A stretch of DNA of 64,000 nt, taken from assembly GCA_041390105.1 (NCBI GenBank), contig JAWKQO010000001.1, forward strand, positions 2,048,001-2,112,000, in the 5' to 3' direction. Position numbers and translations under genes: made by a program. This stretch comes from Gemmatimonadota bacterium. Its GTDB lineage: Bacteria > Gemmatimonadota > Gemmatimonadetes > Longimicrobiales > Gaopeijiaceae. The notes beneath the pieces are model-generated. The model did no database searches and was not told where the DNA came from. It saw only the letters and a program-made list of their open reading frames with translations. Of this stretch, positions 8,901 through 16,584 are shown in pieces (positions within the stretch are counted from its first letter, which is position 1; each line of letters starts with the position of its first letter).

Positions 8901-10538
8901 ATGCGATCCGTCACGCTGCGTGCCCCGCACCTCTCGACCCTCGCGCGCCACCCCGGCGTGCTGCTGCTCGTCGCGCTCCTGCTCGCAGCGCCGTCTCTCT
9001 TCGCGCAGACGTACGATGTCGTGATCAAGGGCGGTCAGATCGTGGACGGCACCGGCGCTCCCCGCTTCCCGGCGGACATCGCCATTCAGGGGGACCGCAT
9101 CGTAGCCATCTCCCGCGAGGGCATCGACGCCAGCGAGGCGCGCCAGGTCATCGACGCGACGGGGCGCGTGGTCACCCCCGGCTTCATCGACAACCACTCG
9201 CACGTGCAGCTCTCCATTGCCGACTACCCGCTGTCGGAGAACTTCCTCCGCCAGGGGATCACCACGCTGTCCGCTTCGCTGCATTCGGGCGATCAACCCT
9301 GGCCGCTGGACACCTTCGCGTCCGGCCTGGAGACCGCGCCCAACCTCGCCTTCTGGGCCGGCCACTCCTGGGTGCGTCGCCAGGTGATGGGGCTCGACAA
9401 CCGCGACCCCACCCCCGAAGAGCTGGACCAGATGAGGGAGCTGGTGGCCGAGTCGATGCGACAGGGCGCGATGGGGCTGTCCACCGGACTCCTCTACGTT
9501 CCGGCCAACTACGCAAGAGCTGAGGAGATCATCGAGCTGGCCAAGGTGGCCTCGCAGTACGGGGGCATCTACGTGAGCCACATGCGCAACGAAGGCTCCG
9601 GCCTGCTGGATTCGGTCCGGGAGCTGATCCGCATCGCCGACGAGGCGGACATCCCCGCCCAGATCAACCACCACAAGGCCACGGGCGCCGCGCACTGGGG
9701 GTGGAGCGAGCGTTCCTTGGCGCTGATCGACTCCGCCAACGCGGCCGGTCTGCGGATCACGCACGACCTCTATCCCTACGCGGCCAGCAGCACGGGCTCC
9801 TCCATCCTCTTCCCGCAGTGGGCACTGGCCGGTGGCGCCGCCGGCTTCGCCGAGCGGGTGGCGGACGCCGCCACGCGTGAGCGCATGGAAGCGGACATGC
9901 GTGAGATCTGGATGAAGGATCGTGGGGGTGCCGACCTGGCCCGCGTACAGTTCCGCACGTTGCCTTCCGACCCCCGCTACGACGGGAAGACGCTCGCCGA
10001 CTACGCGGAGGATCGCGGATTCGGGCGGATGGATCTGGAAGCCGGGATCGATCTGGCGATCGAGCTGCAGCTGGCCGGTGGCTTCAGCGCCATCTACCAC
10101 GCCATGGACGAGCAGGACGTCATCCGTATCATGCAGCACCCGCTGGCCATGATCGAGACGGACGGCGACAACGTCGGCTACGGGGAGGGCTTCCCCCACC
10201 CACGGAGCTACGGCGCGTTCCCCCGGGTCCTGGCGCGCTACGTACGCGAGTTGGGCGTGCTTTCGCTCGAGGAGGCCGTCAAGAAGATGACGTCCATGCC
10301 GGCCACCTGGCTGGGGCAGACGGACCGGGGCAGGCTCGCTCCCGGCATGCTGGCGGACGTGGCGGTCTTCGACCCTGACGCCATCCAGGACCGGGCCACC
10401 TACGCGGACCCCCACCAGTACTCCTCCGGCATCGAGCACCTTCTGGTCAACGGGGTCCTCGTGATCCGGGGTGGCGCCTTGACCGGGGAAAAGCCCGGGC
10501 GCTGGATTCAGGGTCCCGCCACGAAGCCCGTCAGCTGA
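8901..10538 (+). CDS. D-aminoacylase-like amidohydrolase, secreted
   Basis: 545 residues. The start at 8901 is supported by GGAAGG a few bases upstream and by a signal peptide ending L-F-A-Q. The mature protein opens with the amidohydrolase edge strand Y-D-V-V-I-K-G-G-Q-I-V-D-G-T-G, then T-P-G-F-I-D-N-H-S-H (metal site), H-M-R-N-E and I-N-H-H-K in the barrel, and ends with the family block G-R-L-A-P-G-M-L-A-D-V-A-V-F-D-P. This arrangement is that of N-acyl-D-amino-acid deacylases (amidohydrolase_3), zinc enzymes that remove acyl groups from D-amino acids; relatives act on other cyclic amides, so substrate is inferred only. It is probably periplasmic. Confidence 0.87.
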   Translation: MRSVTLRAPHLSTLARHPGVLLLVALLLAAPSLFAQTYDVVIKGGQIVDGTGAPRFPADIAIQGDRIVAISREGIDASEARQVIDATGRVVTPGFIDNHSHVQLSIADYPLSENFLRQGITTLSASLHSGDQPWPLDTFASGLETAPNLAFWAGHSWVRRQVMGLDNRDPTPEELDQMRELVAESMRQGAMGLSTGLLYVPANYARAEEIIELAKVASQYGGIYVSHMRNEGSGLLDSVRELIRIADEADIPAQINHHKATGAAHWGWSERSLALIDSANAAGLRITHDLYPYAASSTGSSILFPQWALAGGAAGFAERVADAATRERMEADMREIWMKDRGGADLARVQFRTLPSDPRYDGKTLADYAEDRGFGRMDLEAGIDLAIELQLAGGFSAIYHAMDEQDVIRIMQHPLAMIETDGDNVGYGEGFPHPRSYGAFPRVLARYVRELGVLSLEEAVKKMTSMPATWLGQTDRGRLAPGMLADVAVFDPDAIQDRATYADPHQYSSGIEHLLVNGVLVIRGGALTGEKPGRWIQGPATKPVS

Positions 10539-10639
10539 GGCGCAGCCGGCAGCGGCCGGCCCGACGGCAGTGCAGCGGCCCCCGCCCCTCGAGTGTGCCC
10601 GGCCCCGCCTGAAACCCACCGCGGTGCGTCTTCGTTCTT

Positions 10640-10661
10640 ATCTATATCGACCAGTATAGAT
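10640..10661. promoter_or_regulatory. Putative PadR operator (7-bp inverted repeat)
   Basis: ATCTATA, 8-bp spacer TCGACCAG, TATAGAT: a perfect dyad in an AT-rich island within GC-rich DNA, 78 bp upstream of the PadR start. The right arm also resembles a -10 element. PadR regulators usually bind such AT-rich dyads in their own promoter; binding here is inference. Confidence 0.55.
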
Positions 10662-10738
10662 GCTCGCCGGCGGCTGGGCGCCTCCCTGGGAAGGGCTCTC
10701 GCGCAGCGGTCCGTCGGGCACCTGCCCCGGAGCGTGCG

Positions 10739-11077
10739 GTGCCAGACCTGATGAAGCCCCAGTGGTTCCAGATCCTGTTGGCCCTCTCCCGCGGCCCCCT
10801 GCACGGCGTCGCCATCATGGAGGAAGTCCTCGAGCAGACGGACGGTGCCATGAAGCTGTGGCCGGCCACGCTGTACGGCTCCCTGCGCGACCTGGAAGAG
10901 ACGGGGTGGATCCGTGAGACGCCCTCCGACCCGGACGAGCCGCAACCGGGCGGCAAGCGGAACGTGCACACGCTCACGCCCCGCGGGCGCGACGCGTTGG
11001 TCGCCGAGCTGAAGCGCCTGCAAGGGACGCTGGAGTTGGCCCGCCGACGCCGGCTGCTGGAGCCCGGGACCGCATGA
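10739..11077 (+). CDS. PadR family transcriptional regulator
   Basis: 112 residues from GTG 10739 (GGAG six bases upstream); an ATG at 10751 lacks a ribosome site. The winged-helix pattern of PadR is clear: I-L-L-A-L-S-R-G-P-L-H-G-V-A-I-M, then the recognition region P-A-T-L-Y-G-S-L-R-D-L-E-E-T-G-W-I and the wing with K-R-N-V-H-T-L-T-P-R-G. It overlaps the downstream permease by 4 bp (ATGA). PadR-ADOP pairs are common in Acidobacteriota and Gemmatimonadota, where the regulator probably represses its own operon, here via the dyad at 10640-10661. Confidence 0.92.
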   Translation: MPDLMKPQWFQILLALSRGPLHGVAIMEEVLEQTDGAMKLWPATLYGSLRDLEETGWIRETPSDPDEPQPGGKRNVHTLTPRGRDALVAELKRLQGTLELARRRRLLEPGTA

Positions 11078-13806
11078 GATCGCTGTTCGAAGCACTCTGG
11101 TGGCTGCTGCTGCGTCTGCACCCACGCGAGTTCCGATCGCGGTATGGCCAGGATATGCACCGGGTGTGGACGCGGATGCTGGAGCAGGCGGCAGCCCAAC
11201 CCCGCGGTGCCGGTCGAGCCCTCTGGGCCGTCCGCCTCCGCGGCTTGCTCGATGTGACCCTCGGTGGAGTGCGGGCGCGCTGGAAGGGAGATCTCCGGGC
11301 CGCGCGGCCCGATGACGAACATCGCACCAACGGAGGAGGGCACGTGCTCGGCAACTGGTTGCGGGATCTGCGGGTCGCCCTGCGTGGGCTCCGACACGCG
11401 CCGCTGTTCTCGCTGATCGCGGCGGGTTCGCTCGCGATCGGCATCGCGGCCAACACCACGGTCTTCAGCGCCGCCAACGCGCTCCTCTTTCGACCGCTGC
11501 CGGGCGTGGGCAACTACGATCGCGTCGTAGAGCTGGGTCGGTCCTTCGACGGCTCGGGCTTCGACACCTTCGCCTACCCGGACTACTCCGACGTCCGAGA
11601 CCAGGTGAGCGCATTGGCGTCCACGTCGGCTTTCACGTTCGAGCTGGTCAGCCTGTCGCAGGGTGCCGAGGGTACACGTGCGATCGCGTTCGCCGTCGAA
11701 CCCACCTACTTCTCGCTTCTCGGTGCTCCTCCGGGCCGCGGCCGCTACTTCCTCTCCGACGAGTCCACGACCACCGGCAACCACCCGGTGGTGGTGCTTT
11801 CCCACCGCTACTGGCAGGATCGCATGGGCGCCGATCCGGACGTGTTGGGCGCCACCCTCCACATCAACCGCCTGCCCTACACCGTGGTGGGCGTCGCGCC
11901 CGCCGCGTTCCGCGGGCACATGGTCGGAGCCGAGCCGGATGTCTACATCCCCTTGAGTCAGGTGCCTCTGCTGGACGGTGAGCCGAACGAGTTCGCCGCG
12001 CGCAATGCGTCCTGGCACCTCGCGCTCGGGCTGCTCGCCCCCGGTGCCGACCTGGACCGTCTGAACGAGGAGCTGGCCACCGTGGGCGCACGCCTGGCCA
12101 GCGCCTATCCCGCCACCAACGCGCGGCGCAGCTTCCGCGCGGTTCCTCTGGGCCCCATCCCGGGCAACGGTCGCGGTGGCGTGCGCCTCTTCATCACCGC
12201 GCTGCTGGCCATGGTGAGCCTGATCTTGATGGTGACGTGCACCAACGTGGCGGGGATGTTCCTGGCGCGGGCCACGTCGCGCGAGCACGAGATGTCGGTG
12301 CGGTTGGCGCTGGGCGCCAGCCGCGCGCGCCTCATCCAACAGCTTACCGTCGAGACGCTGGTGGTCTTCGCCCTGGGAGGCGGCCTCGGCGTGCTGCTCG
12401 CCGGCCGGGTGCTGGCCGGGATTCGGCCTGACACACTTCCCATCCCCATCCCCCTGCATCTCGATCTCGCACCGGACTATCGGGTGCTCGGCTTCGCCGC
12501 GGGCATCACCCTGCTCACGGGGCTGGTGTTCGGCCTGCTTCCCGCCCTCCGCTCCACGCGCACCGGCCTCGCAGGCGGAGCCCGGGGCGAGGGAAGGAGC
12601 GGCGGTGCTCGTGCCGGTCGGATGCGGCTGGTCTTCGCCGCCGCGCAGGTGGGCTTCTCGCTGATCCTACTGGTGGCGGCTGGCCTGTTCGTGAGGTCCC
12701 TGCAACGGGCCGCCGCCATCGAGACCGGATTCCAGGCCGAGGGGGCGTGGGTCACCGCCCTCGACCTCACCCTGGACGGCTACGACGAGGAGCGGGGGCG
12801 CATCTTCCAGACCCGCCTGTTGGAAGCGCTCCGAGGGCAACCCTGGGTCACGCAGGCAGCGCTGGCGTCCGACCTGCCGCTCGATCTGTCCAGCTCCGGT
12901 ACGTCGGTGGTCCCCGAAGGATGGGACATGGCGGAGGGGAATCGTGCTCCCTTCGGCACCGACTTCAATCGCGTCTCCGACGGGTACTTCGAGACGTTGC
13001 GCATGCCGGTGCGAAGGGGCCGCACCTTTCTGCCCGCCGACGCCCGCGGCTCCACACGGGTTGTGGTCGTGAGCGAGTCGTTCGCCGCGAACGCCTGGCC
13101 GGACGGAACGGCCGTGGGCCGCTCCATCGGCATTCGCGTGCAGGACGGTGACAGCCTGGCGGTGCAGACGTGGGAGGTGGTCGGCGTGGTGGCCGACACC
13201 AAGAACCAGCTGATCACCGACGAAGCGCAGCCGTTCCTCTACTTCCCGCTCCCGCAGGAATGGACAGCCGCGACGCAGGTGGTCGTGCGCTCGGACGCGC
13301 TCCCCGACAACGTCTTCCGCGGCCTGCGCAGCACCTTGCTCGACCTCGACCCCAACTTGTCCCTCGGTGCGATCACGACCCTCGGCCAGTACACCGCCGT
13401 CGGGATCCTCCCGCAGCGTATCGCGGCCTGGCTGACGTCCGGCTTGGGCGTGTTGGCGCTGCTGTTGTCGGGACTGGGCATCTATGGCGTGGTGTCCTAT
13501 TCGGTGGGCCTTCGCCGGCGGGAGATCGGCATCCGCATGGCTCTCGGCGCCGACCGCAGCAGCGTGGCCTTCCGCTTCCTCGGGGGGGGCTTCCTGCTGG
13601 CGCTCCCGGGACTGCTCATCGGAGGAGCGCTCTCCGTGGTCTTCTCCCGCCTGCTGCGCTCGCTGCTCCTGGACCTGAGCCCCTACGACCCGGTGGCCCT
13701 GGGTACGGTGAGCGCGCTGCTGCTCACCATGGTGCTGCTGGCTGCGTGGATCCCGGCCCGCCGAGCAGCGCTCCTGGACCCTGCCGAGTCGCTGCGCGAA
13801 GAGTGA
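11074..13806 (+). CDS. ABC transporter permease, ADOP family (FtsX/MacB type)
   Basis: 910 residues. The first 100 residues form the short permease-prefix region of ADOP proteins (L-R-L-H-P-R-E-F-R-S-R-Y-G near the start), followed by two repeats of MacB-like periplasmic domain plus FtsX transmembrane domain. Visible blocks: L-R-D-L-R-V-A-L-R-G-L-R-H-A-P-L-F-S, the FtsX segment E-H-E-M-S-V-R-L-A-L-G-A-S-R, and in the C-terminal half R-R-R-E-I-G-I-R-M-A-L-G-A-D-R ending with P-A-R-R-A-A-L-L-D-P-A-E-S-L-R-E-E. No ATPase is adjacent, as usual for this family. Role: probably extrusion of a substrate from membrane or periplasm; substrate unknown. Translationally coupled to PadR. Confidence 0.9.
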   Translation: MRSLFEALWWLLLRLHPREFRSRYGQDMHRVWTRMLEQAAAQPRGAGRALWAVRLRGLLDVTLGGVRARWKGDLRAARPDDEHRTNGGGHVLGNWLRDLRVALRGLRHAPLFSLIAAGSLAIGIAANTTVFSAANALLFRPLPGVGNYDRVVELGRSFDGSGFDTFAYPDYSDVRDQVSALASTSAFTFELVSLSQGAEGTRAIAFAVEPTYFSLLGAPPGRGRYFLSDESTTTGNHPVVVLSHRYWQDRMGADPDVLGATLHINRLPYTVVGVAPAAFRGHMVGAEPDVYIPLSQVPLLDGEPNEFAARNASWHLALGLLAPGADLDRLNEELATVGARLASAYPATNARRSFRAVPLGPIPGNGRGGVRLFITALLAMVSLILMVTCTNVAGMFLARATSREHEMSVRLALGASRARLIQQLTVETLVVFALGGGLGVLLAGRVLAGIRPDTLPIPIPLHLDLAPDYRVLGFAAGITLLTGLVFGLLPALRSTRTGLAGGARGEGRSGGARAGRMRLVFAAAQVGFSLILLVAAGLFVRSLQRAAAIETGFQAEGAWVTALDLTLDGYDEERGRIFQTRLLEALRGQPWVTQAALASDLPLDLSSSGTSVVPEGWDMAEGNRAPFGTDFNRVSDGYFETLRMPVRRGRTFLPADARGSTRVVVVSESFAANAWPDGTAVGRSIGIRVQDGDSLAVQTWEVVGVVADTKNQLITDEAQPFLYFPLPQEWTAATQVVVRSDALPDNVFRGLRSTLLDLDPNLSLGAITTLGQYTAVGILPQRIAAWLTSGLGVLALLLSGLGIYGVVSYSVGLRRREIGIRMALGADRSSVAFRFLGGGFLLALPGLLIGGALSVVFSRLLRSLLLDLSPYDPVALGTVSALLLTMVLLAAWIPARRAALLDPAESLREE

Positions 13807-13814
13807 AGCAGCGA

Positions 13815-13845
13815 GCGGGTCGGGGGGCCACGCCCCCTGACCCGC
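13815..13845. terminator. GC hairpin between convergent genes
   Basis: GCGGGTCGGGGGG pairs with CCCCCTGACCCGC (one G-T wobble) around a short loop. It fills the 47-bp gap between the convergent permease and DUF5916 genes, so it can end transcripts from both sides. No T-tract is present. Confidence 0.6.
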
Positions 13846-13853
13846 GCTCCGCC

Positions 13854-16496
13854 CTATCCCACGGGAAGCCAGTAGCTGGCCTTGAGCAACAGGCGGTGCT
13901 CGCCGGGCGTGGTCACGGCATCCCACAGGTCGCCGGCACCCACCCGGCTGCCTTCGCCCACGCTGGAGAAGCGGTCCTGCTGCCAGACCAGGAAGAGCGT
14001 GCTCCCGGGTCGCCACTCCCAGCGCAGCACCGCGTTGCTGCGGAAGGAGCGCACGTTGAAGTCGCGATTGGCGAGCGTGAACGACTGCGTGCCTTCGCTG
14101 ACCGTGCGGGTCCCATTCTCGTCCACCGTCAGCAGGGTGCCGTCCTCACCGTAGGTGCGCAGCGCGCGACTTCCCGGCTCCGGCAGCTCGCCGTACCCGA
14201 AGAAGCGACCCGAGGCCGCAAAGGGCTCGGCGTAAACCTCCAGCGTCAGGTCGGGCGCCAAGGCGTAGGAGGCCCGGATCTCCGCCAGGAAGGTGGTGCG
14301 GTCCGTGAACGCGAAGACGTAGCGGTCGCCGAAGGTCGCCGCGGGGCCACCCGACAGGCGCGAGATGTACTGGCGCGGATTGCGTTGGATCAGGTAGTTG
14401 GGTGCCAGCGACAGCTGCCAACGCGGCCCGGGCCTGAGCGACAGCTCGCCGCTCAGACGCATGGTGCGTTCGCCCTGCTCACCTTCTCCGAAGAAGATGC
14501 GGCCGTTCCAGCGCGTGTCGGAGGCAGCGCTGGAGAGCAGCTGGGCGATGGTCACCCAGGCTCGCCCGGTGCCCACCAACGGACCACCACGGCTGAGCGT
14601 GGGCGACTGAGCGCGGAAGTCGCGCCAGGCCGTCAGGTTGATCCGCCAGAAGTTCGGCAACGTCAGCCGTGCGTCCGAACGCAATGCACCGAACGTCCGT
14701 GTGCCGTCGAACGTGAACAGATTCTCCTGCGACACGGTGACCGAGTAGTTCCGGAGCCAGCGCCCGGGCTGCGTCTCCCGGTAGGTCAGGTTCAGGAAGC
14801 CGCCGAGTTCGTCCCCATTCCCCAGCCGTCCGGCGTCGTTGGGCTCGAACCCCGGGGACTCCCAGTAGCTGTCCGCGCTCCACAACCAGTGGGCGCCACT
14901 GTTCTTGCTGACTGTGAGGAACCCGGTATGACCCACCAGCGCGCTGCGCGTGGGGTCGAGCGATACGTGCGTTTGGTCGGGGCGTTGGAAGTAGTGCACC
15001 GGCGAACGCTGCGTGCGCAGGATGGCCGCGGAGCTTCCCTCTACGTGTGTGAAGCCCGCAGCCCCCGCCACGGTGTAGGCGCCTCCGCGGAAGCGAAGGT
15101 TGAAGTTGGCCTGCCCGCCCACAGCGCTGCGGTGCAGGAAGTCGCTGAGCGTGTCAGCGCCGTCCAGGGTGCGGTGCAGGCCCGTCAGCAGAACCCCCAC
15201 CGTCGATGCGTCGCGACCGAACTCGTGCTCGCCTGCGACGACCCCGGTGGCGGTGCGCGGTGCGATGCGTGTCGTCGCGAAGCCCTCGTCGGCACTCCAG
15301 GTGCGGGCGCGAGCTTCTCGGGTCAGAGCCCCCAGCACCCCGAACGACGTCCCGCTCTCGAGGCGGCCGGTCAGTTTGCCGGCTCCCAGGATCGTCGCGG
15401 TCTCGGGGGCGGCGACGTAGTCGGCGTCCACCGGCACGGACGGCAGGCCCCCGATGCGGCGGGAGTAGAACAGATTGCCGTTGTTGAAGAGCTGGCTCCC
15501 CTCCGTGAAGAAGGGCCGGCGCTCCGGAAAGAAGACCTCGAAGGCACTGAGGTTGACGACCGCCGGGTCCGCCTCGACCTGGCCGAAGTCGGGGTTGACG
15601 GTGGCGTCCAGGGTGACGTTGGGACCGAAGCCGACCTTCAGGTCTCCGCCGGCCCGCACCGAGCCCTCCCGGGCCCGCGCGAACGGGTCGTCCGGGTCTG
15701 GCTGCGAGATCAGCGTCGCCTCGCTGGCGACGTAGGGGAGCATCTCCACGCCACGGGTGGGATCCACGGCTCGGATGCCCTCCAACGTTCCGAAGCGTGA
15801 GGCCCAGGCGCGCACGTCGCGTGGCACTGCCGCCCAGTAGATGCGCTCCTCCCGTTGGGGAATGCCTCGCGCGAAGTTGATGCCCCACCGCTGCTCGACG
15901 CCCGGAGTGAAGCGCAGTTGGGAGAACGGAATGCGGATCTCGGCGCTCCAGCCTCCGGGATCGCGACTGGTGCGCGCCGCCCAGACGGGGTCGTAGGCGT
16001 CGTCGTAGCTCTCCTCGTCATCGACTGCGTGATAGCGATCGAAGCGCACTCCGCCGGCCGTCACGCCGAAGGTCACCGCCGTACGTCGGTTCAGATACGT
16101 GTCGAGACTCACCAGGAAGAAGTCGGATTGCCCCTCCTCATCGCGGCGACCGACCGGCGCTCGCACCACCTCCCCGTCACTCTCGTACAAACGGGCACCC
16201 ACGTAGAGGGCGTCCCGGTCGTAGAGCACGCGCACCTCCGTGCGCTGGCTGGGCGGCGCTCCCTCGATCGGCTCCTTCTGCACGAAGTCGCTGACCACGG
16301 GCGCGCGTGCCCAGACGTCTTCGTCCAGACGCCCGTCGAGGTGCAACGCCGCTGCGGGCACGGCGACCGCTTGCACGGTGAGGGAGCGCGAGCGCTCTCC
16401 CCCCTGGCTGGACTGGGCCACCGACGCGACCGGCACCAGGGCGGACAACCCCACCATGCCGACGAAGAACACAAGTGCTGTTTTTTTAGCACACAT
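13854..16496 (-). CDS. DUF5916 outer-membrane protein (copy 1)
   Basis: 880 residues from ATG 16496, which starts a signal peptide (K-K-T-A-L-V-F-F-V-G-M-V-G-L-S-A-L-V-P-V-A-S-V-A-Q). An N-terminal carbohydrate-binding-like domain begins with the family opening L-H-L-D-G-R-L-D-E-D-V-W; then come V-N-P-D-F-G-Q-V-E-A-D-P, the F-F-P-E-R-R-P-F-F-T-E-G hallmark of DUF5916, and a C-terminal series of alternating strands like an outer-membrane barrel. Function is unknown; many members are annotated as hydrolases without proof. It lies 88 bp downstream of blaR1 on the same strand, and codons 2-7 contain a copy of the proposed BlaI operator, so it may be the target of that system. Confidence 0.88.
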   Translation of the reverse strand: MCAKKTALVFFVGMVGLSALVPVASVAQSSQGGERSRSLTVQAVAVPAAALHLDGRLDEDVWARAPVVSDFVQKEPIEGAPPSQRTEVRVLYDRDALYVGARLYESDGEVVRAPVGRRDEEGQSDFFLVSLDTYLNRRTAVTFGVTAGGVRFDRYHAVDDEESYDDAYDPVWAARTSRDPGGWSAEIRIPFSQLRFTPGVEQRWGINFARGIPQREERIYWAAVPRDVRAWASRFGTLEGIRAVDPTRGVEMLPYVASEATLISQPDPDDPFARAREGSVRAGGDLKVGFGPNVTLDATVNPDFGQVEADPAVVNLSAFEVFFPERRPFFTEGSQLFNNGNLFYSRRIGGLPSVPVDADYVAAPETATILGAGKLTGRLESGTSFGVLGALTREARARTWSADEGFATTRIAPRTATGVVAGEHEFGRDASTVGVLLTGLHRTLDGADTLSDFLHRSAVGGQANFNLRFRGGAYTVAGAAGFTHVEGSSAAILRTQRSPVHYFQRPDQTHVSLDPTRSALVGHTGFLTVSKNSGAHWLWSADSYWESPGFEPNDAGRLGNGDELGGFLNLTYRETQPGRWLRNYSVTVSQENLFTFDGTRTFGALRSDARLTLPNFWRINLTAWRDFRAQSPTLSRGGPLVGTGRAWVTIAQLLSSAASDTRWNGRIFFGEGEQGERTMRLSGELSLRPGPRWQLSLAPNYLIQRNPRQYISRLSGGPAATFGDRYVFAFTDRTTFLAEIRASYALAPDLTLEVYAEPFAASGRFFGYGELPEPGSRALRTYGEDGTLLTVDENGTRTVSEGTQSFTLANRDFNVRSFRSNAVLRWEWRPGSTLFLVWQQDRFSSVGEGSRVGAGDLWDAVTTPGEHRLLLKASYWLPVG
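16476..16491. promoter_or_regulatory. Third TGCT-N8-AGCA site, at the DUF5916 start
   Basis: On the minus strand TGCTAAAAAAACAGCA, 13 of 16 bases identical to the second site upstream of blaI (TGCTAAATATTCAGCA). It spans codons 2-7 of the DUF5916 gene. Binding here could block transcription or elongation; the role is inferred from similarity only. Confidence 0.5.
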
Positions 16497-16584
16497 GGCG
16501 CAGAACTCGGGGGGAATGGTGAGTTGGGAGCGGGCGACGCACAGGGGAGCCCCGCGCTGCGGGGCCCCCTTGCAGACGCCGCTG

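Noticed and set aside
13170..15800. Plus-strand 876-codon frame across the end of the ADOP gene and the DUF5916 gene
   Set aside because: Same reason: it overlaps two real genes in other frames and has no recognisable motif.
16480..16488. Run of seven T as a frameshift in the DUF5916 gene
   Set aside because: The frame is intact on both sides: signal peptide and mature domain are continuous. I read the run as part of a BlaI-type operator.
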